Shown: one piece after another, positions 6,493 through 15,497 of the stretch
Layout of the letters: each line of letters opens with the position of its first letter
Numbering within the stretch: the first letter of the stretch is position 1
Source of the DNA: Streptomyces sp. man185
GTDB taxonomy: Bacteria > Actinomycetota > Actinomycetes > Streptomycetales > Streptomycetaceae
Assembly: GCA_002551355.1 (NCBI GenBank)
Contig: NTHE01000036.1
Coordinates: 1-64,000 of the forward strand
Length of the DNA stretch: 64,000 bases
Direction of reading: 5' to 3'
Position numbers and translations under genes: made by a program
Notes under the pieces: model-generated
The model's input: only the letters and a program-made list of their open reading frames with translations
Told to the model about the DNA's origin: nothing
Databases searched by the model: none

Positions 6493-9390
6493 TCAGCTGC
6501 AGCCGCTCGTCGAGCCGCAGCCCTCGCAGATGTAGCAGGAGCCGGCGCGCTGCATCTTCGTACCGCAGGAGAAGCAGAGCGGGGCGTCGGCGCTGATGCC
6601 GAGCTGCATCTCGACCAGTTCGGCCGAGGTGTGCGCGGTCTTCGGCGCCGGCTTCGGAGCGGACTCCGCGGGAGCCGGCACCGCCTTCAGGGGCTCGGCC
6701 TGGACCGGGGCCGACTGGGCCAGGCCGTCGGCGTCCAGGCCGACCGACTCGAACGACGGCTCGTAGCTGCCGGTGTCCAGGTGGCGCTGACGCTCCTCGG
6801 CGGAGTGGATGCCGAGGGCCGAGCGGGTCTCGAAGGGCAGGAAGTCGAGCGCCAGGCGGCGGAAGATGTAGTCGACGATCGACTGCGCCATCCGCACGTC
6901 CGGGTCGTCCGTCATACCGGCCGGCTCGAAGCGCATGTTGGTGAACTTCGAGACGTACGTCTCCAGCGGGACGCCGTACTGCAGACCGACCGAGACGGCG
7001 ATGGAGAAGGCGTCCATCATGCCCGCGAGGGTCGAGCCCTGCTTGGACATCTTCAGGAAGACCTCGCCGAGACCGTCGTCCGGGTAGGAGTTGGCGGTCA
7101 TGTAGCCCTCGGCGCCGCCCACCGTGAAGGAGGTGGTGATGCCGGGACGGCCCTTGGGGAGGCGCTTGCGGACCGGGCGGTACTCGACGACCTTCTCGAC
7201 CGCCGTACGGATGGTCTCCTCGGCCTTCGCGGTGACCTCTTCCTTCTCCTTGTCCTTCGTCTTGGCGGAGAGGGGCTGGCCGACCTTGCAGTTGTCGCGG
7301 TAGATCGCGAGCGCCTTGACGCCCATCTTCCACGCCTCGAAGTAGACCTCCTCGACGTCCTCGACGGTGGCCGTCTCGGGGAGGTTCACCGTCTTGGAGA
7401 GCGCGCCGGAGATCCACGGCTGGATGGCCGCCATCATCCGGACGTGGCCCATCGCGGAGATGGAACGCTCGCCCATCGCGCAGTCGAAGACCTCGTAGTG
7501 CTCGGTCTTCAGGGCGGGGGCGTCGACCACGTTGCCGTTCTCGGCGATGTGGGCGACGATCGCCTCGATCTGCTCCGGCTGGTAGCCGAGGCGGCGCAGC
7601 GCCTGCGGCACCGTCCCGTTGACGATCTGCATCGAGCCGCCGCCGACCAGCTTCTTGAACTTGACCAGGGCGAGGTCGGGCTCCAGACCGGTGGTGTCGC
7701 AGGACATCGCGAGACCGATGGTGCCGGTGGGCGCGATGACCGAGGCCTGCGCGTTGCGGAAGCCGTTCTTCGCTCCGAGCCGGATCACGTCCTGCCAGGC
7801 CTCCGTCGCGGCGGCCCAGACCGGCGAGTCGAGGTCGTCGACGTGGACGGCCTTGGCGTTGGCGTCGGAGTGCTGCTTCATGACGCGCTGGTGCGGCTCG
7901 GCGTTGCGGGCGTAGCCGTCGTACGGGCCGACGACCGCGGCCAGTTCGGCGGAGCGGCGGTAGGACGTGCCGGTCATCAGCGAGGTGATGGCGCCGGCGA
8001 GCGCGCGGCCGCCGTCGCTGTCGTACGCGTGGCCGGTCGCCATCAGGAGGGCGCCGAGGTTGGCGTAGCCGATGCCCAGCTGACGGTAGGCGCGGGTGTT
8101 CTCGCCGATCTTCTGCGTCGGGAAGTCCGCGAAGCAGATCGAGATGTCCATCGCGGTGATGACCAGCTCGACGACCTTGGCGAAGCGCTCGGACTCGAAG
8201 GACTGGTGGCCCAGGCCGTCGTCCTTGAGGAACTTCATCAGGTTGAGCGAGGCGAGGTTGCACGAGGTGTTGTCCAGGTGCATGTACTCGCTGCACGGGT
8301 TCGAACCGTTGATCCGGCCGGACTCCGGGCAGGTGTGCCAGGCGTTGATGGTGTCGTCGTACTGGATGCCCGGGTCGGCGCAGGCCCAGGCGGCCTCGGC
8401 CATCTTGCGGAAGAGGGACTTGGCCTCGACCTCTTCGATGACGTCGCCGGTCATCCGGGCGCGCAGCCCGAACTTGCCGCCCGCCTCGACGGCCTTCATG
8501 AACTCGTCGTTCACCCGGACCGAGTTGTTGGCGTTCTGGTACTGGACGGACGTGATGTCGTCGCCGCCCAGGTCCATGTCGAAGCCCGCGTCGCGCAGGG
8601 CGCGGATCTTCTCCTCTTCCTTGACCTTGGTCTCGATGAAGTTCTCGATGTCGGGGTGATCGACGTCGAGAATGACCATCTTGGCCGCGCGGCGGGTGGC
8701 GCCGCCCGACTTGATCGTTCCGGCGGACGCGTCGGCGCCGCGCATGAACGAGACCGGGCCGGAGGCATTGCCGCCGGAGGAGAGGAGCTCCTTGGAGGAG
8801 CGGATACGGGAGAGGTTCAGGCCGGCGCCGGAGCCGCCCTTGAAGATCATGCCCTCTTCCTTGTACCAGTCGAGGATCGACTCCATGGAGTCGTCGACGG
8901 CCAGGATGAAGCAGGCGGAGACCTGCTGCGGCTGGGGCGTGCCGACGTTGAACCAGACCGGGGAGTTGAAGCTGAAGACCTGGTGCAGGAGGGCGTAGGC
9001 CAGCTCGTGCTCGAAGATCTCGGCGTCGGCGGGCGAGGCGAAGTAGCTGTTCTCCTCACCGGCCTTCCGGTACGTCTTCACGATCCGGTCGATCAGCTGC
9101 TTGAGACCGGTCTCGCGCTGCGGCGTGCCGACAGCGCCGCGGAAGTACTTGCTGGTGACGATGTTGACCGCGTTCACCGACCAGAAGTCGGGGAACTCGA
9201 CGCCACGCTGCTCGAAGTTGATCGAGCCGTCGCGCCAATTGGTCATGACGACGTCACGGCGCTCCCACGCGACCTCGTCGTACGGGTGCACGCCGGGGTT
9301 GGTGTGGATGCGCTCGATACGCAGACCCTTGCTCGCCTTGGCGCCCTTGGTGCGGGAACCTCGTGCCGGGCCGCTCGCCGTCTCTGTCAT
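6493..9390 (-). CDS. nrdJ: vitamin B12-dependent (class II) ribonucleotide reductase
   Basis: A 965-residue adenosylcobalamin-dependent ribonucleoside reductase that makes deoxynucleotides with or without oxygen. Start ATG at 9390 (MTETASGPAR) with GGGAGG upstream. SPVWFNVG, FKGGSGAGLNLS and NGSNPCSEYMHLDNTSCNLASLNL hold active-site and effector-loop signatures, and ASVIAPTGTIGLAMSCDTTG is typical of NrdJ. The C-terminal CFSCGTKM, then CYICEGCGSTSGCS, is the cysteine-rich redox/zinc tail. It lies 174 bases downstream of nrdR on the same strand, forming the nrdRJ operon, which is probably controlled by the NrdR boxes at 10189-10236. Confidence 0.97.
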   Translation of the reverse strand: MTETASGPARGSRTKGAKASKGLRIERIHTNPGVHPYDEVAWERRDVVMTNWRDGSINFEQRGVEFPDFWSVNAVNIVTSKYFRGAVGTPQRETGLKQLIDRIVKTYRKAGEENSYFASPADAEIFEHELAYALLHQVFSFNSPVWFNVGTPQPQQVSACFILAVDDSMESILDWYKEEGMIFKGGSGAGLNLSRIRSSKELLSSGGNASGPVSFMRGADASAGTIKSGGATRRAAKMVILDVDHPDIENFIETKVKEEEKIRALRDAGFDMDLGGDDITSVQYQNANNSVRVNDEFMKAVEAGGKFGLRARMTGDVIEEVEAKSLFRKMAEAAWACADPGIQYDDTINAWHTCPESGRINGSNPCSEYMHLDNTSCNLASLNLMKFLKDDGLGHQSFESERFAKVVELVITAMDISICFADFPTQKIGENTRAYRQLGIGYANLGALLMATGHAYDSDGGRALAGAITSLMTGTSYRRSAELAAVVGPYDGYARNAEPHQRVMKQHSDANAKAVHVDDLDSPVWAAATEAWQDVIRLGAKNGFRNAQASVIAPTGTIGLAMSCDTTGLEPDLALVKFKKLVGGGSMQIVNGTVPQALRRLGYQPEQIEAIVAHIAENGNVVDAPALKTEHYEVFDCAMGERSISAMGHVRMMAAIQPWISGALSKTVNLPETATVEDVEEVYFEAWKMGVKALAIYRDNCKVGQPLSAKTKDKEKEEVTAKAEETIRTAVEKVVEYRPVRKRLPKGRPGITTSFTVGGAEGYMTANSYPDDGLGEVFLKMSKQGSTLAGMMDAFSIAVSVGLQYGVPLETYVSKFTNMRFEPAGMTDDPDVRMAQSIVDYIFRRLALDFLPFETRSALGIHSAEERQRHLDTGSYEPSFESVGLDADGLAQSAPVQAEPLKAVPAPAESAPKPAPKTAHTSAELVEMQLGISADAPLCFSCGTKMQRAGSCYICEGCGSTSGCS

Positions 9391-9564
9391 GCCGCCTCCC
9401 ATATGTGGGCGAAAACGCCCTGAAGTGCCCAGATCTTCCCAGGCACAATGTGTGTCCGATGCTCCGGAAGCCGCACTCGGCAAGCCGGAAGCACATCTCA
9501 AGTCGCCCTGCCGCCGGTCCGCAGAGATTCGTCTGCGGGCACGGGCGTCCCGGGCGGGTACCGC

Positions 9565-10077
9565 TCAGTCGGCGGCAATGGCGGGCGCGGGGACCTCAAG
9601 GGTCTCTCCGCTCCCGCAGTCCTCCGCGGAAGGGTGCTGCGCACGCAGTTCCACGATGGCGGCCTCGAAGTCTTCCAGGGAATCGAACGCCCGGTACACG
9701 GACGCGAAGCGCAGGTACGCGACGAGGTCGAGTTCCTGCAGGGGGCCGAGGATGGCCAGTCCCACGTCGTGGGTGGTCAGCTCGGCGCTGCCGGTGGCGC
9801 GCACCGCCTCCTCGACCCGCTGGCCGAGCTTGGCGAGGGCGTCCTCCGTGACGGGTCGCCCCTGGCATGCCTTGCGGACGCCGGAGATGACCTTGGTGCG
9901 ACTGAAGGGCTCGGTCACGCCGCTGCGCTTGACCACCATCAGCGAGCAGGTCTCCACCGTGGTGAAGCGGCGGGAACAGTCGGGGCACTGCCGGCGGCGA
10001 CGGATCGACGTCCCGTCGTCGGTGGTGCGACTGTCGACGACCCTGCTGTCGGGGTGCCTGCAGAAGGGGCAGTGCAT
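9565..10077 (-). CDS. nrdR: transcriptional repressor NrdR
   Basis: A 170-residue ATP-cone repressor of ribonucleotide reductase genes. Start ATG at 10077 (MHCPFCRHPD). The zinc ribbon uses Cys3-x2-Cys6 and Cys31-x2-Cys34, and the rest is an ATP-cone domain that reads dATP/ATP. Slightly longer than the usual ~150-160 residues, with a non-conserved C-terminal tail. It is first in the operon with nrdJ, and two NrdR boxes precede its promoter, so autoregulation is expected. Confidence 0.96.
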   Translation of the reverse strand: MHCPFCRHPDSRVVDSRTTDDGTSIRRRRQCPDCSRRFTTVETCSLMVVKRSGVTEPFSRTKVISGVRKACQGRPVTEDALAKLGQRVEEAVRATGSAELTTHDVGLAILGPLQELDLVAYLRFASVYRAFDSLEDFEAAIVELRAQHPSAEDCGSGETLEVPAPAIAAD

Positions 10078-10153
10078 GGCTCCCAACCCTCCTTCACACG
10101 CACGACTGAATAGCCTCTTCAGGGCCGTGTCCGGGCCCCTGGAAGCAGTCCCC

Positions 10154-10183
10154 AGCATAGGCGATGACCACGGCGCGGTTGAA
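10154..10183 (-). promoter_or_regulatory. candidate nrdRJ promoter
   Basis: Reading the minus strand, TTCAAC (10178-10183) and TATGCT (10154-10159) are separated by 18 bases, a fair match to a housekeeping sigma promoter. It lies just downstream of the two NrdR boxes and 77 bases before nrdR. Confidence 0.5.
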
Positions 10184-10188
10184 CCGAG

Positions 10189-10236
10189 ACCACAACTTCT
10201 GGGCGACTGGAGCAATCCAACCACTAGATCTAGGGT
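10189..10236 (-). promoter_or_regulatory. tandem NrdR boxes
   Basis: Two 16-base imperfect palindromes, accacaacttctgggc at 10189-10204 and ccactagatctagggt at 10221-10236, resemble the NrdR-box consensus acaCwAtATaTwGtgt. Their starts are 32 bases apart, about three helical turns, as in known paired NrdR sites. They sit directly upstream of the candidate nrdRJ promoter. The family knowledge and the spacing both support the call. Confidence 0.8.
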
Positions 10237-10489
10237 TGAGTCGCGTTTCCGGCCCTATCGCGTGTCGCACGCCGGACCTCACTCGGAGGCCGCTCGGGGG
10301 GAGCGTGGGCCGAGGAAGAGGTTACGGGAAACGCCGGACCGCCGAGCCGCCGGGGCTCCGGCACACAGGTCCGGATGAAAGACTTGGGCAGGGTCCGCGA
10401 CAGGGCTTCCGCGGAGACCGCGCGATCCCCGATCCGGCGCCCATACACCTGTCGGTAGCACTGTGGCATCCCTTTATTCGTTTTTCACT

Positions 10490-10530
10490 CGAACGTGTGT
10501 TTGGCGCAACCTTTCGAAAGCTACTACCGT
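10490..10530 (+). promoter_or_regulatory. lexA promoter with SOS box
   Basis: cgaacgtgtgtttg at 10490-10503 fits the SOS-box pattern CGAAC-N4-GTTYG. It overlaps a plausible -35 (ttggcg, 10501-10506) that pairs with taccgt (10525-10530) across 18 bases. The location 36-76 bases before the lexA start is right for autorepression. The remainder of the 10078-10565 gap, beyond this site and the NrdR boxes, shows nothing else that I can name. Confidence 0.75.
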
Positions 10531-10565
10531 TGTCCAGCTAGGGAGAACATTCGAGAGGGGCCGAC

Positions 10566-11363
10566 GTGACCACCACCGCAGACAGTGCCACCATCACCGC
10601 CCGGGACCACCGCTCCCAGAGCCGACTTGAGCCGGTGCATGCCATGAATGACTCAGTCACGAACACGGACGGGTCCGAGCCCGCGCGCCCGGGACGTTCC
10701 ATGCCCGGCAGGCCCCCCGGCATCCGGGCGGACAGCTCGGGGCTCACGGACCGGCAACGGCGGGTCATCGAGGTCATCCGCGACTCCGTGCAGCGGCGGG
10801 GATACCCGCCCTCCATGCGGGAGATCGGTCAGGCGGTGGGCCTGTCCAGCACCTCGTCCGTCGCCCACCAGCTGATGGCACTGGAGCGCAAGGGCTTCCT
10901 CCGCCGGGACCCGCACCGGCCCCGCGCCTACGAGGTGCGCGGATCGGACCAGCCCAGCACCCAGCCGACCGACACGACGGGCAAGCCCGCCGCGTCCTAT
11001 GTGCCGCTGGTGGGCCGGATCGCCGCCGGTGGTCCGATCCTCGCCGAGGAGTCCGTCGAGGACGTCTTCCCGCTCCCCCGCCAGCTCGTCGGCGACGGTG
11101 AGCTGTTCGTCCTGAAGGTCGTCGGCGACTCGATGATCGAGGCCGCGATCTGTGACGGCGACTGGGTCACCGTCCGCCGCCAGCCCGTCGCGGAGAACGG
11201 GGACATCGTCGCCGCCATGCTCGACGGCGAGGCGACGGTCAAGCGCTTCCGCCGGGAGGACGGTCATGTATGGCTGCTGCCTCACAACGCCGCGTACCAG
11301 CCGATCCCCGGCGACGAGGCGACCATCCTCGGCAAGGTGGTGGCGGTGCTCCGCCGGGTCTGA
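10566..11363 (+). CDS. lexA: SOS repressor LexA
   Basis: A 265-residue LexA. Start GTG at 10566 behind a GAGAGGGG ribosome binding site; streptomycete LexA proteins share this long N-terminal tail. The winged helix covers residues ~60-125 (GLTDRQRRVIEVI, PPSMREIGQAVGL). The self-cleavage site is Ala154-Gly155 (RIAAGGP), with catalytic Ser189 (VVGDSM) and Lys226 (ATVKRF). It represses SOS genes until RecA filaments trigger cleavage. Divergent from nrdRJ. Its own promoter carries an SOS box. Other LexA-like sites in this window are at recA and at the DUF4173-type gene. Confidence 0.97.
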   Translation: MTTTADSATITARDHRSQSRLEPVHAMNDSVTNTDGSEPARPGRSMPGRPPGIRADSSGLTDRQRRVIEVIRDSVQRRGYPPSMREIGQAVGLSSTSSVAHQLMALERKGFLRRDPHRPRAYEVRGSDQPSTQPTDTTGKPAASYVPLVGRIAAGGPILAEESVEDVFPLPRQLVGDGELFVLKVVGDSMIEAAICDGDWVTVRRQPVAENGDIVAAMLDGEATVKRFRREDGHVWLLPHNAAYQPIPGDEATILGKVVAVLRRV

Positions 11364-11428
11364 GGAAAGCGAAGGCCACGGCTGCCTGCCCCGGGATCCC
11401 TGCCTAGGACGTCGATCATGACGTCGGT

Positions 11429-11452
11429 CCCGGGGCTTTGCCTCGCCCCGGG
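11429..11452. terminator. terminator between lexA and dinG-like gene
   Basis: cccggggc at 11429-11436 pairs perfectly with gccccggg at 11445-11452 around an eight-base loop. It lies between convergent genes. Confidence 0.65.
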
Positions 11453-11481
11453 TCGGCACGGCCTGCAGCAGGGGCTCGGGG

Positions 11482-13452
11482 CTACGCCCCTTCCGCCTTG
11501 GCCTTGGCGTCGATGGCGGCCAGCGAGCGGCGCGCCTGGTTCCGGTCGGTGGTGTACCAGAAGTCCGGCAGCGAGGCGCGCAGATAGCTTCCGTACCGCG
11601 CGTTGGCGAGCCTCGGATCCAGCACCGCGACCACGCCCTTGTCGCCAGTGGCCCGGACCAGCCGGCCCGCGCCCTGAGCCATCAGCAGAGCGGCGTGCGT
11701 CGCCGCCACCGCCATGAAGCCGTTGCCGCCCGCCTCCTCCACCGCCTTCTGCCGTGCGCTCATCAGCGGATCGTCGGGCCGGGGGAACGGAATCCGGTCC
11801 ATGACCACCAGCTGACAGCTCGGCCCCGGGACGTCCACGCCCTGCCAGAGCGACAGGGTGCCGAAGAGGCAGGTCTCCGGGTCGGCCGCGAAGTTCTTGA
11901 TCAGCTCGCCGAGCGTCTCCTCGCCCTGGAGCAGGATCGGCTTGTCCAGGCGGCCGCGCAGCTCCTCGGCCGCCGCTTTCGCACCGCGCATGGAGGAGAA
12001 GAGACCCAGCGTGCGGCCGCCTGCCGCCTCCACCAGCTCGGCGAGCTCGTCCAGCATGTCCGTACGGGAGCCCTCGCGGCCCGGGGTGTTCAGATGCCGG
12101 GCGACATAGAGGATGCCCTGCTTCGGGTAGTCGAACGGGGAGCCGACGTCCAGCCCCTTCCACTGCGGGACGTCCTCGCCCGCCGTGCCCTCGGGGGCCA
12201 GCCCGAGGGACGCGCCCACTCCGTTGAAATCGCCGCCGAGCTTGAGGGTGGCGGATGTCAGCACCACGGACCGCTCGGCGAACAGCTTCTCGCGCAGCAG
12301 CCCCGAGACGGAGAGCGGTGCGACCCGGACGGAAGCTCCGAAACGGTCGTGCTGCTCGTACCAGACGACGTCGTACTCCGAGCCCTGGGTGATGCGCTCG
12401 GCGACGCCGTGGATCGACTCGACCGAGGCCAGGGCCTGCTTGCGCACGGCGTTCTCGTCCTCGACTGACTTGTCCCGGGTGGCGCCGATCGCGGAGATCA
12501 CCGTGCGCGCCGCGTCGCGCAGTGCCATCAGCGCGTAGCCGAGGTCCTCGGGCACCTCCTCCAGACGGCCCGGGAGCGCCAGCTCCATGACCCGCTCGAA
12601 CCCCTCGGCGGCGGTCTGGAGGGCGTCGGCGGCCTTCTCGTTGACCAGCTTCGCCGCCCGGCGGACCGCGCGGTTGACCTGGGCGGGGGTGAGCTCGCCG
12701 GTGGCGACGCCGGTGACTCGGGAGACCAGCTCATGGGCCTCGTCGACGATCAGCACCTCGTGCGACGGCAGCACCGGCGCGCCCTCGATGGCGTCGATCG
12801 CGAGCAGCGCGTGGTTGGTGACGACCACGTCCGCGAGCTTCGCCCGCTCGCGGGCCGCCTCCGCGAAGCACTCCGCGCCGTACGCGCACTTCGTCGCGCC
12901 CAGGCACTCGCGCGAGGAGACCGAGATCTGCGCCCAGGCCCGGTCCGAGACGCCGGGCGTCAGATCGTCCCGGTCCCCCGTCTCCGTCTCGTCCGACCAG
13001 TCCCGCAGCCGCAGCAGGTCCTGCCCCAGCTTGCTGGACGGGGCCGCCGCCTCGAACTGGTCGAACAGCCCCTCCTCCTCGTCCTGCGGTGCCCCTTCGT
13101 GGAGCCGGTGCAGGCAGAGGTAGTTCGACCGGCCCTTGAGCATGGCGAACTGCGGGCGCCGGCGCAGCAGGGGATGCAGGGACTCGACCGTGCGCGGAAG
13201 GTCGCGCTCCACGAGCTGCCGCTGGAGGGCGAGGGTGGCCGTGGCCACGACGACCCGCTCCCCGTGCGCCAGGGCCGGCACCAGATAGCCGAGCGACTTG
13301 CCCGTACCGGTGCCGGCCTGGACGAGCAGGTGGGATTGGTCGTCGACGGCCTCGGCGACGGCTTCGGCCATGGTGACCTGGCCGGGCCGCTCCGTTCCGC
13401 CGACGGCGGTGACGGCGGCGTGCAGGAGCTCGGGGAGGGATGGCTTCGTCAT
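11482..13452 (-). CDS. DinG/XPD-like ATP-dependent DNA helicase
   Basis: A 656-residue superfamily 2 helicase. The Walker A motif is QAGTGTGKSLG near residues 40-50, and the DEAH box is IVDEAHELV near 240. Four cysteines, one in SNYLCLHRL and three in RECLGATKC then AECFAEA, are placed like the iron-sulfur cluster ligands of DinG/XPD enzymes. The C-terminal motifs (LFSSMRGAKAA, GTLSLWQGVDVPG, GAGRLVR) are intact. It would unwind 5'-overhang DNA, R-loops or forked structures in repair. It starts 38 bases after the last siderophore gene on the same strand and may be read from that operon. No SOS box is visible in front of it. Confidence 0.92.
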   Translation of the reverse strand: MTKPSLPELLHAAVTAVGGTERPGQVTMAEAVAEAVDDQSHLLVQAGTGTGKSLGYLVPALAHGERVVVATATLALQRQLVERDLPRTVESLHPLLRRRPQFAMLKGRSNYLCLHRLHEGAPQDEEEGLFDQFEAAAPSSKLGQDLLRLRDWSDETETGDRDDLTPGVSDRAWAQISVSSRECLGATKCAYGAECFAEAARERAKLADVVVTNHALLAIDAIEGAPVLPSHEVLIVDEAHELVSRVTGVATGELTPAQVNRAVRRAAKLVNEKAADALQTAAEGFERVMELALPGRLEEVPEDLGYALMALRDAARTVISAIGATRDKSVEDENAVRKQALASVESIHGVAERITQGSEYDVVWYEQHDRFGASVRVAPLSVSGLLREKLFAERSVVLTSATLKLGGDFNGVGASLGLAPEGTAGEDVPQWKGLDVGSPFDYPKQGILYVARHLNTPGREGSRTDMLDELAELVEAAGGRTLGLFSSMRGAKAAAEELRGRLDKPILLQGEETLGELIKNFAADPETCLFGTLSLWQGVDVPGPSCQLVVMDRIPFPRPDDPLMSARQKAVEEAGGNGFMAVAATHAALLMAQGAGRLVRATGDKGVVAVLDPRLANARYGSYLRASLPDFWYTTDRNQARRSLAAIDAKAKAEGA

Positions 13453-13490
13453 AGCCCGACCACCCTACGGCGCACCACTGACAACGGCGA

Positions 13491-15437
13491 TCACTCCCGG
13501 ACGCGGGCGGAGGGGTGCAACGGGTTGGGAACCGTGCCGTGGATCGCCGCGTGCGGGCGGCTGGCCCGGTCCCGGTAGCCGTCGACATGCAGACGGTTGC
13601 GGTTCAGACAGAGGCGTTCGATCTCCGGGGTGAGCATGTCGAACAGCTCGAACCGCTCCTCCAGCTCCGGGAAGCGGGCGTGGTGGCGCACGATCTCCGC
13701 CCGGACGAGTGACCAGAAAGTGCCCTCGGAGACGCCGAGCTGCTCCTCGCACAGGGGAGAGAGATAGCGGAAGACGCCGACGAAGAGGCCGGAGTGGATG
13801 AACTGGGTGAGGAAGGACGGCTCCTCGGTGAGGAGGACGGCGCGTACCTCGTCGGGCATGGAGTCGTGTTCCGGCAGCGGACGGGCGCTGACGTTGACGT
13901 CGTCGACGAAGTCCTTGATGGCGAGCCGTACAGGCACGTCGTTCTCGTCGAACACGACGATGGCGTTCTCGCCGTGCGGGGAGAAGACGGTGCCGTAGCG
14001 GTAGAGGAAGTGCAGCAGGGGCGGCAGGAGCGCCGCGAAGAGCCGCTTCAGCCAGGTCTCCGGGGACAGGCCGGAGCGCTCGACCAGCTCCGCGGTGAAC
14101 GCGCGGCCCGCCGGATCCGTATGGAGGAGGGAGGCGAGCGTGCGGGCGCGTTCGCCCGGGGCGAGGCGGGGCGGCAGGGGCTCCCGCCAGATCGCGCCGA
14201 GGAGCTCCTTGTACTGGTAGGGCGCTTCGGGGAGGTGGTCGTACAGCGGATGCTCGACGGCGACGGAGGCGACCTCGCCGAGGAGGACGACCCGGCAGGT
14301 GTCGCGCAGGAACGGGTCGCCCTCGCACAGCCCCTGGACCCAGGCGGTGACCGCGGGGGCGGCGAGGGTCCGCTCGGTCGGCAGACCGCGCCAGACCAGG
14401 GTGTTGAGGATGGAGAGCGGGAGCTTCACGATGTGCCGCTCGGGCCGTTCCACGTTGGCGAACGTCCGGATGGACTGCTGCGGGAGGCGCGCGTCCCCGT
14501 CGGTGTGCAGAGCCACGATGTCGCCGTCGGCGATGGCGGGGGCGAAGAGCGGCACGATCCACTCGTCCCACTGCCAGGGGTGTACGGGGAGGTAGAGGTA
14601 GTCCCGCGGATCATGCCCCCGGGCCCGCAGCACGTCGGCGAAGGCGTCCCGGACGTCCCCGTCGAGCTCTCCGGCGTACAGCTGCTCGGGGGTGCCGACG
14701 CGGCCCACGCCCCGGTACTGCGCGATGCGGGTGCTGACCGCGATCCACGGCAGCCGGAGCGGACTGCGGGTCTCGGGGGTGAAGCGGGCGGCGTCGGCGG
14801 CGGAGAAGCCGAGCCGCCCCTTGCTCGCCACCAGCCAGGGGTGGCCGGTCTGGTGGCCTTCCAGCTCCGCGTAGTCGAGCGCGGCGAGCCGGTCGGCGGT
14901 GAGGGCGGTGTGGTCGAGCCGGGCGTCGGCGGACAGGGTCAGGGTCAGTTCGCGGATGAGATGGCCCAGCGTCGTGCCGTCGAGTCCGAGGAGCCCCCGG
15001 GCCCGGGTGAGGAACGTCAGCGGGTCGCGGAACGGCCGGGGGCCGGCGGCCGCGCCGTTGGACGGTACGTCGCCGTGCGCGGCGGTCAGTGAGCCGTTGG
15101 GCTGCGCGTCGGTGTACGCGGCGGTGGGTGAGCCGTTGGCGTGGGCGGCCGGGGGCTGCTCGGTGATCTCGATCGAGTCGGGGTCGACGCGCCAGCTGCC
15201 GTAGACGCCACGCCGGGCCGTGAAGGCGAGCACTCCCCCGTCGTCGAGGGTCAGTCGGTGGAGTCCGCCGGTCCCGGGCCCCGGAACCGGCTCGATGATC
15301 TTCTCGTAGGCGAACTCGCCGAGCATCTTGGCGAGGAGCCGTGCTGCGGCCCGGTCCCAGATCTGCCGGTTCAGCTCCGGAGGGCTGAACAGCTGCGGGG
15401 ACTCGGCTGAATCACGGCTCGTGGGATATATCGGCAC
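13491..15437 (-). CDS. IucA/IucC family NRPS-independent siderophore synthetase (copy 1)
   Basis: A 648-residue NIS synthetase, which condenses a carboxylate such as citrate or 2-oxoglutarate with amines or alcohols via an acyl-adenylate. Start GTG at 15437 with GGAGGAG upstream. Motifs include the ATP-binding HPWLVASKGRLGFS region near residue 200, LPVHPWQWDEWI near 285, and the catalytic-domain FSPHGENAIVVFDENDVPVRLAIKD stretch (conserved HGEN and RLAIKDF) near 480-505. An alanine-rich insert at ~95-140 holds imperfect repeats of the form NGSxTAAxxD. It is the fourth gene of an operon with the aminotransferase, copy 2 and the GNAT. Confidence 0.92.
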   Translation of the reverse strand: MPIYPTSRDSAESPQLFSPPELNRQIWDRAAARLLAKMLGEFAYEKIIEPVPGPGTGGLHRLTLDDGGVLAFTARRGVYGSWRVDPDSIEITEQPPAAHANGSPTAAYTDAQPNGSLTAAHGDVPSNGAAAGPRPFRDPLTFLTRARGLLGLDGTTLGHLIRELTLTLSADARLDHTALTADRLAALDYAELEGHQTGHPWLVASKGRLGFSAADAARFTPETRSPLRLPWIAVSTRIAQYRGVGRVGTPEQLYAGELDGDVRDAFADVLRARGHDPRDYLYLPVHPWQWDEWIVPLFAPAIADGDIVALHTDGDARLPQQSIRTFANVERPERHIVKLPLSILNTLVWRGLPTERTLAAPAVTAWVQGLCEGDPFLRDTCRVVLLGEVASVAVEHPLYDHLPEAPYQYKELLGAIWREPLPPRLAPGERARTLASLLHTDPAGRAFTAELVERSGLSPETWLKRLFAALLPPLLHFLYRYGTVFSPHGENAIVVFDENDVPVRLAIKDFVDDVNVSARPLPEHDSMPDEVRAVLLTEEPSFLTQFIHSGLFVGVFRYLSPLCEEQLGVSEGTFWSLVRAEIVRHHARFPELEERFELFDMLTPEIERLCLNRNRLHVDGYRDRASRPHAAIHGTVPNPLHPSARVRE

Positions 15438-15497
15438 GGGGACTCCTCCGGATGGAACCTCTGAGGTTCGAACGGTGTGGAAAGTGCGGCGAGTAGG

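Noticed and set aside
6631..9423. 930-codon plus-strand frame opposite nrdJ
   Set aside because: It lies fully antisense to a highly conserved enzyme gene and has no recognisable motif; such frames are typical where third positions are G/C.
10078..10240. Possible cobalamin riboswitch upstream of nrdRJ
   Set aside because: I looked for the conserved B12 box and the multi-stem layout and did not find them. The spacing and the paired palindromes fit NrdR control instead.
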